Below are positions 1 through 9,176 of a stretch of DNA of 64,000 nt, in pieces. The notes under the pieces were generated by a model. The model was not told where the DNA came from, did no database searches, and saw only the letters and a list, made by a program, of their open reading frames with translations. Location of the stretch: NCBI GenBank assembly GCA_001464915.1, contig LNED01000028.1, positions 62,001 through 126,000 of the forward strand, given 5' to 3'. The DNA is from Sphingomonadales bacterium Ga0077531. Lineage in GTDB: Bacteria > Pseudomonadota > Alphaproteobacteria > Sphingomonadales > Sphingomonadaceae. Numbering within the stretch: position 1 is the stretch's first letter; each line of letters begins with the position of its first letter. A program made the position numbers and the translations under genes.

Positions 1-1262
1 TCGAAGGCGTGGCAAGCTGCGCCGGATCGACCTGCCACGGCCGCGCCGAAGGCAATGGCGCAGTGGTGCGGCAGGATGAAATCGCGACCTGGCAGGAACC
101 GTCCTCGCCCAGCGGTGCGCATAGCCGCGCCTATGCCGTGCTCGGCGGACGGCGCGGGCAGCAGATCGCGGCGAGCCTTGGCCTTGGCAATGCGCAGGCG
201 GCTCCGGCGTGTCTGGGTTGCCATTCGACCTATGCGCCCGCTGGACAACGCGGGGCAAAATTCGCGCTTGGCGATGGGGTCGGCTGCGAAAGCTGCCACG
301 GCGCATCAGGTGGCAGCTGGTTGGCGGAACACTATGCTCTGCCCGCCACCCATGCCTCGAACATCGCAGCGGGGCTGACCGCGCTCGACAATGCGAAAAC
401 GCGGGCGAATGTATGCCTCGATTGCCATTACGGATCGTCCAAGCCGGGGCAGTTCCTTACCCATTCGATGATGGCGGCGGGCCACCCGCGCATCTCGTTC
501 GAGCTCGACCTGTTCAGCGCGCTCCAGCAACACCACAATATCGACGGCGATTACACCGCGCGAAAGGCTGCGCCCAACGCGGTGCGGTTCTGGGCGGTGG
601 GTCAGGCCGAGGCGGTGCGCCGCGCCACCACGCTGTTCGCGCAGCCAAAGTTCGCGATGGAAGGCGCGTTTCCGCAGCTCACCTTCTACGACTGCCATTC
701 GTGCCACCGGACGATCACCGATGGCCCGCAGCGCAAGCTGACGTTCGAGACCAATCCCTCCCGCCCCATACCGTTCGGCAACCCACCCTTCAATGATGAG
801 AACATCATCATGCTCTCTGCCGTCGCAGGGGCCTTGGTGCCGGGTGAGGCGGCGGCGTTTCAGGCCGCCAGCCGCGATTTCCACCGGGCAATGGGGCAAG
901 GGCCGGGTGAGGCTCGCGCGGCCGCGCAGGCGCTGGCGGGCCGCGCAGGCGCACTTGCCGATGCGCTGTCTGGCCGCGCCTATGCCAATGCCGATGCCTT
1001 TCGGGTGATCGCGATCATCGCGGGCGAGGCGACCACGCCGCGCTTTACCGACTATGCCGGATCGGTGCAGGCGGTGATGGCGATCGACACGCTGCTGAAC
1101 GCGCTGGTCAGCGAAGGGCGCGTGACCACAGGCGCCGCTGCGGGCATCCGCGCCGATATTGCGCGCGCCTACAAAGCGGTGGACGAGCCCAATGCTTACC
1201 GCCCCGCCGATTTCCGCATTGCGCTGAAATCGGCAGCGGGCGCGATTGGCAGGCTGCAATAG
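1..1262 (+). CDS. Multihaem c-type cytochrome (c554-like), 5' end outside window
   Basis: The frame is open at the left edge (first full codon at base 3), so the start and signal peptide lie upstream; about 419 residues are visible. Haem sites are one atypical CX4CH (CAGSTCH, at the visible N-terminus) and four CXXCH: CLGCH, CESCH, CLDCH and CHSCH, about residues 70, 95, 138 and 231 counted from the GTG at base 9. All lie in the first 240 residues; the remaining 180 are Ala-rich and haem-free. Proteins of this kind carry electrons in the periplasm or on the outer membrane. The next gene starts 2 bases after the stop, so this is the first visible gene of an operon running to 9173. The GTG at base 9 is unlikely to be the start because in-frame coding continues upstream and the first haem motif would begin only three residues in. 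Family identity comes from haem pattern and context. Confidence 0.8.
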   Translation, partial: EGVASCAGSTCHGRAEGNGAVVRQDEIATWQEPSSPSGAHSRAYAVLGGRRGQQIAASLGLGNAQAAPACLGCHSTYAPAGQRGAKFALGDGVGCESCHGASGGSWLAEHYALPATHASNIAAGLTALDNAKTRANVCLDCHYGSSKPGQFLTHSMMAAGHPRISFELDLFSALQQHHNIDGDYTARKAAPNAVRFWAVGQAEAVRRATTLFAQPKFAMEGAFPQLTFYDCHSCHRTITDGPQRKLTFETNPSRPIPFGNPPFNDENIIMLSAVAGALVPGEAAAFQAASRDFHRAMGQGPGEARAAAQALAGRAGALADALSGRAYANADAFRVIAIIAGEATTPRFTDYAGSVQAVMAIDTLLNALVSEGRVTTGAAAGIRADIARAYKAVDEPNAYRPADFRIALKSAAGAIGRLQ

Positions 1263-1264
1263 CA

Positions 1265-3214
1265 ATGCGCAGGGGGGCGACATTCTGGCTTGCGGTTAGC
1301 GCGCTGGCGCTCGCGTCCTGCGGGGGTAGCGGCCCGCCTAGCAATGGCGGGGCCACCGGCGGCGGGCCAACGCCCACGCCCACACCGCCGCCCGTGGGTC
1401 AGGTGTTCAACGTGCCTGCTGCCGAAAGCCTCAGCACAGGCGAAGTCGGTTCGATCATCGCTCAGGCAGCGGCGGAAGCCCGCGCGCGCAATGTTGCCGC
1501 GACCATTGCGGTGACCGACCGGGTCGGCAATGTCCTTGCCGTGTTTGCCATGCCGGGCGCAGGCGCGACGGCGGTCATCCCCTCGGCCCCGGACGGCACC
1601 ATCCGCGATGCGCAAGGCCTCACCGTTCCCAGCGCCGCTGCCGCCATCGCCAAGGCGATCACCGGCGCGTATCTTTCAAGCGGCGGGAACGCCTTTTCCA
1701 GCCGCACGGCGAGCTTCATCGTGCAGGAACATTTCCCGCCTGCACCGACCACTGTGGGGCTGGAAAGCGGGCCATTGTTCGGGGTCCAGTTCAGCCAACT
1801 GCCGTGCAGCGATCTCGCCGCGCGGGCGAGCGACGGGTTGATCGGGCCCAAGCGCTCGCCGCTCGGCCTGTCGGCGGATGCCGGGGGCTTCCCGCTGTAT
1901 CAGAACGGCGTGGTCGTCGGCGGGGTGGGGGTGATTGCCGACGGGGTCTACGGCTTCGATCCCAACGTGCTCGACCGTGATGCCGATGTGGACGAGGCGA
2001 TTGCGCTCGCTGGCACGGTCGGCTTCGAGGCTCCGGTGAGCATCCGCGCCGATCGCATAACCGCTGACGGCACGAGTCTGCGCTACACCGATATCGAATA
2101 CCCGCAGTTGAGCGCGGTGGCGGGTGCGAGCTTTGCTGGCACAGCGGGCGCGCTGGTGTCGGTGACAGGATATTACAGCGGCGCGGGGCTGCTGGCGGGC
2201 AGTGCCTATGGCTCCGAGGCTTCGGGCGTGCGTGCCGCGACCGTCGCTGAGTTCGCCAACCGCGATGCTTTTGTGCTCTCGAACGGCGCAGGCGCGAACC
2301 GATTTCCGGTGCGCGGCGGCACAGACGCGGGTGATGTGCCTGCGCCGATCACCGCCGCCGAAGCGCGCGTGATCCTCGAAGAAGCGTTTACCGTGATGAG
2401 CCGCGCACGCGCGCAGATCCGTCAGCCCTTGGACAGCAGGGCGCAGGTGACGATTAGTCTGGTCGATACGCGTGGGCGGGTGCTCGGTATCGTCCGGTCA
2501 CCGGATGCGCCGATCTTTGGCATCGATGTGAGCCTGCAAAAGGCACGGACCGCCAATTTCTTCTCGGGCGCATTTGCCGCGAATGAATTGCTGGCGACCG
2601 GCGGAGAGGTGCCACAATTCGTCACCCGTACCCGCACCTTCCTTGGCGATCCGCAGGCGCTGACCGGGGGCTTTGCCTTCTCCGACCGCGCGGGTGGCAA
2701 CCTGTCGCGGCCCTATTTCCCCGATGGCGAAGTGGGCCAGCCCAATGGACCGCTGTCGCGCCCGATTGCGCAGTTCAACCCGTTCTCCACCGGGCTGCAA
2801 TCGGCACTGATCGTCGGCAATCTCGCCCAGCATCTCGGCTTTGTGACCGGGATGAGCGTGACCGATACCCCGCGCAGTTGCACTGGCCTGCCGCAGGTGA
2901 CGGCGGGGGCAACGCGGCTCGACAACGGGATTCAGATCTTCCCGGGATCGGTGCCGATTTACCGCAATGGCGCATTGGTCGGCGGGATTGGTGTGTCGGG
3001 CGACGGGATCGATCAGGACGACATGATCAGTTTCCTCGGGCTCAACAATGGCACGGCACGTGCGGGCGGCGGATTGAGCAACGCGCCTGCCGCAATGCGC
3101 GCGGATCGGATCGTGGTGCAGGTCGGCAATCGGCAGGTGCGGCTGCGCTACGTCAATTGCCCCTTCGCGCCGTTCCTTGATACATCCGCGCAAAACGTGT
3201 GTGAGGGGCTGTAG
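1265..3214 (+). CDS. Lipoprotein with two HbpS/GlcG-like (haem-degrading fold) domains
   Basis: A 649-residue protein with a lipoprotein signal: short basic N-terminus, hydrophobic stretch, lipobox LASC, then a Gly/Pro-rich linker. Two repeats of a GlcG/HbpS-type domain follow, about residues 55-260 and 365-600. Each carries an AEAR helix, a strand reading like TIAVTDRVGNVL or TISLVDTRGRVLG, and a later PLYQNGVVVGGVGV or PIYRNGALVGGIGV segment. HbpS of Streptomyces binds haem and GlcG sits in glycolate operons. Here the domains are lipid-anchored and encoded between a multihaem cytochrome and a porin. A role in haem binding or as an outer-membrane partner of the conduit is inference. Start ATG lies 2 bases after the upstream stop; the stop overlaps the next start (TAGTG). 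Confidence 0.75.
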   Translation: MRRGATFWLAVSALALASCGGSGPPSNGGATGGGPTPTPTPPPVGQVFNVPAAESLSTGEVGSIIAQAAAEARARNVAATIAVTDRVGNVLAVFAMPGAGATAVIPSAPDGTIRDAQGLTVPSAAAAIAKAITGAYLSSGGNAFSSRTASFIVQEHFPPAPTTVGLESGPLFGVQFSQLPCSDLAARASDGLIGPKRSPLGLSADAGGFPLYQNGVVVGGVGVIADGVYGFDPNVLDRDADVDEAIALAGTVGFEAPVSIRADRITADGTSLRYTDIEYPQLSAVAGASFAGTAGALVSVTGYYSGAGLLAGSAYGSEASGVRAATVAEFANRDAFVLSNGAGANRFPVRGGTDAGDVPAPITAAEARVILEEAFTVMSRARAQIRQPLDSRAQVTISLVDTRGRVLGIVRSPDAPIFGIDVSLQKARTANFFSGAFAANELLATGGEVPQFVTRTRTFLGDPQALTGGFAFSDRAGGNLSRPYFPDGEVGQPNGPLSRPIAQFNPFSTGLQSALIVGNLAQHLGFVTGMSVTDTPRSCTGLPQVTAGATRLDNGIQIFPGSVPIYRNGALVGGIGVSGDGIDQDDMISFLGLNNGTARAGGGLSNAPAAMRADRIVVQVGNRQVRLRYVNCPFAPFLDTSAQNVCEGL

Positions 3215-5055
3215 TGGCGGTCTGGCTCACCATCCCCGCCGCGTTAATGGTGCAGGCCGCGCCCCCGCCTGAGGAAGCGCCACTACCTCCACCGCCCGCC
3301 GATTGGGAGCAGGACACGCCTCCCGTCGATCCCGCGATCATCGAAGGGCGCGAACGGCCCGGCTACACCGCCCCGCTGCCCGAACGGATCGAACAGAACA
3401 ACGAAGGCGCCATCCGCGCCCCGCCGCCGCAGGCTTTCCCGACCGATCAAGTGCCGATCCCCGATCGCTGGCGGCTGATCGAGAGCCTGGGGCTGGTAAA
3501 GGAAAGCCTTCTCGATCCCTACAATCAGAACACCTACAAGGGCGACCGTCCAATCAACCGCGCCAAGGTGCCGTGGCTGCCGATCACCGGCGACGACTGG
3601 TTCTTCGTCGCCAACCTTATTTCGGACAGCGTTTACGAACCGCGCACCTTCCCGATCCCTGTCGGCGTGCAGACCACCGAAGACCCCGACCGCAATGACG
3701 TGTTCGGGAATGACTTCAGCCAGGTGTTCAGCCAGACCTTCATCGCCGGGTTCGCGCTGCTGAAGGGTTCAACCACCTTCGCCCCGCCGAGCATCGAGTA
3801 TCGCGTCACGCTGGCCTACAACGTCAATTACGTCGATGTGCCCGAACGGCGCGTGCTGTTTGTTGAACCGTCGCGGAATAGCGAACGGCTCGACCATTTC
3901 CTTGGGGTGCAGGAAGCTTTCGTCGATTACCACTTCAGCCAATTCGACACGGATCGGTTCGATTTCATCTCGATCCGGGCGGGCATCCAGCCGTTTCAGT
4001 CGGATTTTCGCGGGTTCCTGTTTAATGATCAGCAGCTGGGCGTGCGCCTGTTCGGATCGCGCGACAACAACCGCTTCCAGTTCAATCTGGGCGCGTTCTG
4101 GCGGTTGGAGAAGGACACAAATTCTGGCCTCAATTCCGTGGTGCAAAGCCCGCGCGATGATTTCGTGTTCGTCGCCAATGCGTATCGGCAGGATTTCCTG
4201 ATCCCGGCGCTCACCAGCCAGTTCACCGTGGTCTACAATATGAACCGCGAGGCGGATGATGTTGAGATTGACGACAACGGCTTCCCGGTGCGCCCGGCGC
4301 TGCTCGGCACGCTGCGGGGGCGCGAGTATGATGTGGTCTATCTGGGCTACAACGCCGATGGCCGCATTGGCCGGGTCAACCTGACGGGCAGTTTTTATTG
4401 GGCGCTTGGGGAGGATCGCAACAGCTTCTTCACAGACCGCCCGGCCAATATCAACGCGCAGTTCGCCGCTGTGGAAGCCAGCTATGATCGCGACTGGATG
4501 CGTTTCCGCCTGTCGGCCGCCTATGCCAGCGGGGACAGCGACCCCTACGACGATACCGAAGGCGGGTTTGATGCGATCTTTGAAAACCCGGTGTTTGCGG
4601 GCGCGGACACCTCCTACTGGATCCGCCAGACCATCCCCTTTGCGGGCGGGGGCCGGGCGATTGCGGTCAATGGCCGCAACGGACTGCTCAATTCGCTGCG
4701 CAGCTCGAAGGAGCAGGGGCAAAGCAATTTCAACAACCCCGGCCTGATGCTGGTGGGCGCAGGCGCGGATTTTGACCTCACCCCGCAGCTGCGCCTGTCG
4801 GCCAATGCCAACCACCTGTGGTTCGAGAATACCTCGAACCTTGAGGTGCTGCGCAACGAGGGTTCGATCCCGCGCGAAATCGGATTTGACCTGTCCGCCG
4901 CCGCCATCTGGCGGCCCAAGGCGACGCAGAACATCGTCTTCCGCCTGTCTGCCGCTGCGTTGGTCGCAGGCGACGGGTTTCAGGACCTGTTCGACAATCT
5001 GGGGCGCGAGCAGAAGTTCTACTCAATCCTCGCCAATGTGATTGTGACCTATTGA
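3214..5055 (+). CDS. Outer-membrane beta-barrel protein of a cytochrome operon
   Basis: A 613-residue protein starting at a GTG that overlaps the lipoprotein stop by one base. The N-terminus is a short hydrophobic leader ending around VQAAPPP, followed by a Pro-rich stretch of about 60 residues. From about residue 130 the sequence alternates hydrophobic and polar residues with many aromatic girdle positions, as in 16-22-strand barrels, and it ends in IVTY, an aromatic C-terminal residue of the kind used for BAM insertion. No haem motif is present. In porin-cytochrome conduits (MtrB/PioB type) a barrel of this size sheathes a multihaem cytochrome; length and gene order fit that role, but I see no clear MtrB sequence signature (no N-terminal CXXC). 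Confidence 0.7.
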   Translation: MAVWLTIPAALMVQAAPPPEEAPLPPPPADWEQDTPPVDPAIIEGRERPGYTAPLPERIEQNNEGAIRAPPPQAFPTDQVPIPDRWRLIESLGLVKESLLDPYNQNTYKGDRPINRAKVPWLPITGDDWFFVANLISDSVYEPRTFPIPVGVQTTEDPDRNDVFGNDFSQVFSQTFIAGFALLKGSTTFAPPSIEYRVTLAYNVNYVDVPERRVLFVEPSRNSERLDHFLGVQEAFVDYHFSQFDTDRFDFISIRAGIQPFQSDFRGFLFNDQQLGVRLFGSRDNNRFQFNLGAFWRLEKDTNSGLNSVVQSPRDDFVFVANAYRQDFLIPALTSQFTVVYNMNREADDVEIDDNGFPVRPALLGTLRGREYDVVYLGYNADGRIGRVNLTGSFYWALGEDRNSFFTDRPANINAQFAAVEASYDRDWMRFRLSAAYASGDSDPYDDTEGGFDAIFENPVFAGADTSYWIRQTIPFAGGGRAIAVNGRNGLLNSLRSSKEQGQSNFNNPGLMLVGAGADFDLTPQLRLSANANHLWFENTSNLEVLRNEGSIPREIGFDLSAAAIWRPKATQNIVFRLSAAALVAGDGFQDLFDNLGREQKFYSILANVIVTY

Positions 5056-8000
5056 TGCGCGCACTGACCCATCCCTTCATGCGTCACCTGGCGTTGTTGC
5101 TGGCGGCGGTGGTGCTTGCCGCCCTCATGTTTGCTGGCGACACACAGGCGGCAGACAAGGAAAAGCCGGTCAAGCGTGATTACAGCGCAGTCTTCGCTCC
5201 GCCCGCGCCGCAGCGGCAATCGGTGGCAGAGATGATGGCGAAATCGGATGGCTGCACATCCTGCCACATGAAGTCCGATGCGCCGACCATGCACCTCTCA
5301 CCCGCCGTGCGGCTGGGCTGCACCGATTGCCATGGCGGCAATGCCAGCGTGCGCGGCAATTCGGAGCTTGCCCACGATCACCCCGATTACGTTGCGGCGC
5401 GCGATACGGCGCACGTGCTGCCGAAGTATCCCGATAGCTGGCATTTCCCCTCGTCCGCCAACCCGAAACGTTCCTATTCGCTGCTGAACAAGGAATCGCC
5501 CGAATTTGTGAAGTTCGTGAATCCGTCTGACTACCGTGTGGCGCGCGATGCATGCGGGGCGTGCCACATCGGCTCGATCGAGGCGGCGGAACGATCCATC
5601 ATGGCGACCGGCGCGATGCTGTGGGGCGGGGCCAGCTACAATAACGGGATATTGCCGTTCAAGAATTACCTGCTCGGTGAAGCCTATACGCGCGACGGCC
5701 TGCCGGCGAAGATCACCTCGCCGGGGGCTGGCGAGAATGGCAAGCTTTCAGACGATCAGACCGCGAGAGGCGTGCTGGCCGAGCTGTATCCGCTGCCCAC
5801 ATGGCACGTGATCCCGCCGGGCGATGTGTTCCGCGTGTTTGAACGCGGCGGGCGCACGATCAATTCGCAGTTCCCTGAAATCGGCCTGCCCAATCCCTCG
5901 GGCGCGATCCAGCGATTGGAGGAGCCGGGCCGGCCCGATCTGAAGCAATCCAATCGCGGCCCTGCAACCGGCCTGCGCGTGGCGATCCCGGCACTCAACA
6001 TTCACAAGACCCGGCTCAACGATCCGTTCACCTGGTTCATGGGGACGAATGATCAGCCGGGTGATTACCGCCACTCGGGCTGCGCGAGCTGCCACGTGGT
6101 CTACGCCAATGATCGCGAACCGCGCCATTCGCTGATCTACGCGCAATATGGTCGCGACGGCCAGACCATCACCGCTGATCCGACCATCGCGGGCAAGATC
6201 GAGCACGCGGCAGGCTATGGGGAAATCAAGGGCGGCCACGGTGCGGTTAAAGAACCCGGCCACGACGACCACACGGATGATAGCGGGGCCGGCAAGCGCG
6301 CCGATGATGGCCTCACCGTCGGCGGACAGCTCAAGGAAAAGGGCCACCCGCTCCAGCACGTCTTCACTCGCGCGATCCCGACCAGCCAGTGCATGAATTG
6401 CCACATGCATCAGCCCAATATCTTCCTGAATTCGTTCCTCGGCTACACTATGTGGGATTACGAGAGCGATGCGCCCGCGATGTGGCCGGAAAAGCAGAAA
6501 TACCCCACCGCCGAAGAAGTCCGCGCGGTGACCGACCGCAACCCCGAAGGCGCAGCGCCCAAGGGCAAATGGGCCGATCTCGATTTCCTGCGCAACGTCT
6601 ATGATCTCAACCCGACGCTGAAAGACACGCAGTTCGCCGATTATCACGGCCACGGCTGGAATTTCCGCGCAATCTTTAAGCGCGACCGCGAAGGCAATCT
6701 GCTCGATGCAGACGGTGCCATCGTCAACCCCGATGATCCGGAGAAATGGCGCAAGGAAGGCGAGGGCAAGTTCGTCCCTCCCGGCACCAATCCGGGTAAG
6801 ACGGTGCACTTGATGGACATCCACGCCGAAATCGGGATGCAGTGCGCCGATTGCCATTTCGAACAGGACAGCCACGGCAACGGGCTGATCTATGGCGAAG
6901 TCGCCAACGCAATCGAGATCACATGCAAGGATTGCCACGGCACGCCCGATGCCTACCCGACGCTGCGCACCAGCGGCCCGGCCGCTCCGCCTGAAGGCCA
7001 CAACCTTGCCCTGCTGCGCAATCCGGATGGCAAGCGGCGGTTTGAATGGATGGAGGGCGCCGATGGCAGGCGCAAACTGATCCAACGGTCCATCGTCGAT
7101 CCAAGCCTGGAATGGGAGATGAGCTTGGTCAAGGACAGCGTCGATCCCGCCACGCCGGTGTTCAACGCCAAGGCTGCGCGCGCCAAGCTCGTCAGCCGTT
7201 ACGGCGCGGAAACCGGCAATTTCGAATTCGGCACGGGCATCGGCAAGGATGACCGCGCACACCGCGATCCGGAAATGGCGTGCCACACCTGCCACCTTTC
7301 GTGGACGACCAGTTGCGGTGGGTGCCACTTGCCGATTGAGGCGAACTGGAAGACCAAATCGCACCGTTATGAAGGCGGCGAGACGCGCAATTTCGCCACT
7401 TATAACCCGCAAGTCGCGCGTGATGAGATGTTCCAGCTGGGCAAGAGCCAGACGACCAAGGGCAATCAGGTCGCGCCGGTGCGGTCATCTTCGGCATTGG
7501 TGCTGTCATCGACCAACATCAACCGCGAACGGATCTATGTGCAGCAGCCGCCGATCAGCTCAATCGGGTTCTCCAGCCAAGCCTTCGCCCCGCACTTCCC
7601 GCACACAGTGCGCAAGACCGAGACCAAGACCTGCAGCGACTGTCACTTGTCGGACAAGGACGATAACAACGCCATCATGGCGCAGCTGCTGCTGCTCGGC
7701 ACCAACTACGTCAATTTCGTCGGGTTGAATGCATGGACGGGCCTTGAAGGCGGTTTTCAGGCCACTCGCGTGACCGAATATGACGAGCCGCAATCGGTGA
7801 TTGGTTCCTATCTCCACCGCTATGCCTACCCGGATTATTGGGCGATGCACGTGAACGATAATGGCCGCGAGCTGAAGAACTGGGTGCGGGGCAAGACGTT
7901 CGACGACAAGCTCAGCGGCGAAACCCACCCGATTGAGGAATTCGTCAACGTCCACGAAGGCACTTCTGACCGCGTCGGCTGCCTGCAACTGCGCGGCGAA

Positions 8001-9173
8001 TATATGTTTGTCGCCAGCGGCAGCGGTGGCTTCCGCGCCTATGATGTCGCCTCGATTGCGAACAAGGGGACGTCAGAACGCATCCTCAAAGGCCCGTTCT
8101 CCCCCTTGGGGCATGATACGCATGTGAAATCGGCGAATGCTACCTGCATGGCGCTGCCCACCAATCAGCCGATTGCCCCCACGCGCAGCACGCCCGAATT
8201 GCGTGAAGTGAATCAGGAACAGGCGTTCCTGCCGATCTACAATTATGCGGTGGTGACAGATGCGGTCGAAGGTCTGATCCTCGTCAACGTCAACACGCTG
8301 GCGGACGGCGAGTTTCGCAACAATAAGCTGACCCGCAAGGCCTTTGCTGATGGCTCCACAGCGTGGAACCCCGACGGCGTGCTCAACGGGGCGCGTCACA
8401 TCACACTGGCGGGCGCGGTTGCTTACATTACCGCCGACAAGGGCCTCGTGGTGGTCGATCTGGCAGATCCCGACATGCCGAAGCTGGCAGCGTTGCGCGA
8501 ATTGCGCGATGCCCGCGCGAGCGCGGTGCAATTCCGGTACCTTTGGGTGACCGATGCCGACGGGGTGAAGCTGTTCGACGTCACGACACTGCGCGATCCG
8601 CAGGCCGTGCCCGAAGCAACCGTGCCGCTGGCCGATGCGCGGCGGATGTATATTGCGCGCACCTATGCCTATGTCGCCGCCAAGGGTGAGGGTCTGGTGA
8701 TCCTCGACGTGAAGAACCCGCGCGCACCCAAGGTCTTCCAGAAGGTAAGCCTTGGTGGCACCCTCAACGATGCCGAGGATGTGATCGTCGCCACCACCAA
8801 TGCCTCGCTGTTCGCTTATGTGGCGGATGGCCGCAACGGAATGAAGGTGCTGCAACTCACAAGCCCCGATAGCCAGCGCAATTTCTACGGTTTCAGCCCC
8901 GCGCCGGTGCCCGAGATGATCGCGTGGGCAAAAACACCGTCGCCCGCGATTGCGCTGTCGAAGGGCCTCGACCGGGATCGCGCAGTAGACGAAACCGGCG
9001 GGCAGATGGCGGTGTTCGGACGCTTGGGCTCGCGGCCCTTTACCCGGCCCGAGATGGAGCGCCTGTTCATGACCCGCAGCGGGGTGCCGTGGAAGGTGAC
9101 GGATACAGTCGACATGGACCGCTGGGTGGGGATTGCCCCGCAGGGGCGGCAGCGGGCTGAGGCGCGGAAGTAA
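5055..9173 (+). CDS. Secreted decahaem c-type cytochrome with C-terminal LVIVD beta-propeller
   Basis: A 1372-residue protein. The ATG overlaps the porin stop by one base (TGATG); a TTG one codon earlier is less likely. A signal peptide ends near DTQAADKE. Ten CXXCH motifs are seen: CTSCH, CTDCH, CGACH, CASCH, CMNCH, CADCH, CKDCH, CHTCH, CGGCH and CSDCH, about residues 67, 89, 165, 342, 445, 596, 623, 742, 756 and 859. From about residue 975 the protein changes to LVIVD-type propeller repeats (GLVVVDLADPDMPKL, GLVILDVKNPRAPKV). LVIVD repeats occur in bacterial surface proteins. The fusion suggests an exported electron-transfer protein with a propeller that docks a partner or substrate. It ends 3 bases before the opposing operon. 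Confidence 0.85.
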   Translation: MRALTHPFMRHLALLLAAVVLAALMFAGDTQAADKEKPVKRDYSAVFAPPAPQRQSVAEMMAKSDGCTSCHMKSDAPTMHLSPAVRLGCTDCHGGNASVRGNSELAHDHPDYVAARDTAHVLPKYPDSWHFPSSANPKRSYSLLNKESPEFVKFVNPSDYRVARDACGACHIGSIEAAERSIMATGAMLWGGASYNNGILPFKNYLLGEAYTRDGLPAKITSPGAGENGKLSDDQTARGVLAELYPLPTWHVIPPGDVFRVFERGGRTINSQFPEIGLPNPSGAIQRLEEPGRPDLKQSNRGPATGLRVAIPALNIHKTRLNDPFTWFMGTNDQPGDYRHSGCASCHVVYANDREPRHSLIYAQYGRDGQTITADPTIAGKIEHAAGYGEIKGGHGAVKEPGHDDHTDDSGAGKRADDGLTVGGQLKEKGHPLQHVFTRAIPTSQCMNCHMHQPNIFLNSFLGYTMWDYESDAPAMWPEKQKYPTAEEVRAVTDRNPEGAAPKGKWADLDFLRNVYDLNPTLKDTQFADYHGHGWNFRAIFKRDREGNLLDADGAIVNPDDPEKWRKEGEGKFVPPGTNPGKTVHLMDIHAEIGMQCADCHFEQDSHGNGLIYGEVANAIEITCKDCHGTPDAYPTLRTSGPAAPPEGHNLALLRNPDGKRRFEWMEGADGRRKLIQRSIVDPSLEWEMSLVKDSVDPATPVFNAKAARAKLVSRYGAETGNFEFGTGIGKDDRAHRDPEMACHTCHLSWTTSCGGCHLPIEANWKTKSHRYEGGETRNFATYNPQVARDEMFQLGKSQTTKGNQVAPVRSSSALVLSSTNINRERIYVQQPPISSIGFSSQAFAPHFPHTVRKTETKTCSDCHLSDKDDNNAIMAQLLLLGTNYVNFVGLNAWTGLEGGFQATRVTEYDEPQSVIGSYLHRYAYPDYWAMHVNDNGRELKNWVRGKTFDDKLSGETHPIEEFVNVHEGTSDRVGCLQLRGEYMFVASGSGGFRAYDVASIANKGTSERILKGPFSPLGHDTHVKSANATCMALPTNQPIAPTRSTPELREVNQEQAFLPIYNYAVVTDAVEGLILVNVNTLADGEFRNNKLTRKAFADGSTAWNPDGVLNGARHITLAGAVAYITADKGLVVVDLADPDMPKLAALRELRDARASAVQFRYLWVTDADGVKLFDVTTLRDPQAVPEATVPLADARRMYIARTYAYVAAKGEGLVILDVKNPRAPKVFQKVSLGGTLNDAEDVIVATTNASLFAYVADGRNGMKVLQLTSPDSQRNFYGFSPAPVPEMIAWAKTPSPAIALSKGLDRDRAVDETGGQMAVFGRLGSRPFTRPEMERLFMTRSGVPWKVTDTVDMDRWVGIAPQGRQRAEARK

Positions 9174-9176
9174 CGG

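Noticed and set aside
5748..7412. Long minus-strand reading frame (554 codons) opposite the decahaem cytochrome gene
   Set aside because: It is the high-GC antisense shadow of a gene with clear motifs and has no domain or signal of its own.
9174..9176. Terminator between the two convergent cytochrome operons
   Set aside because: Only three bases separate the stop codons and no hairpin with a T-tract is visible on either side.
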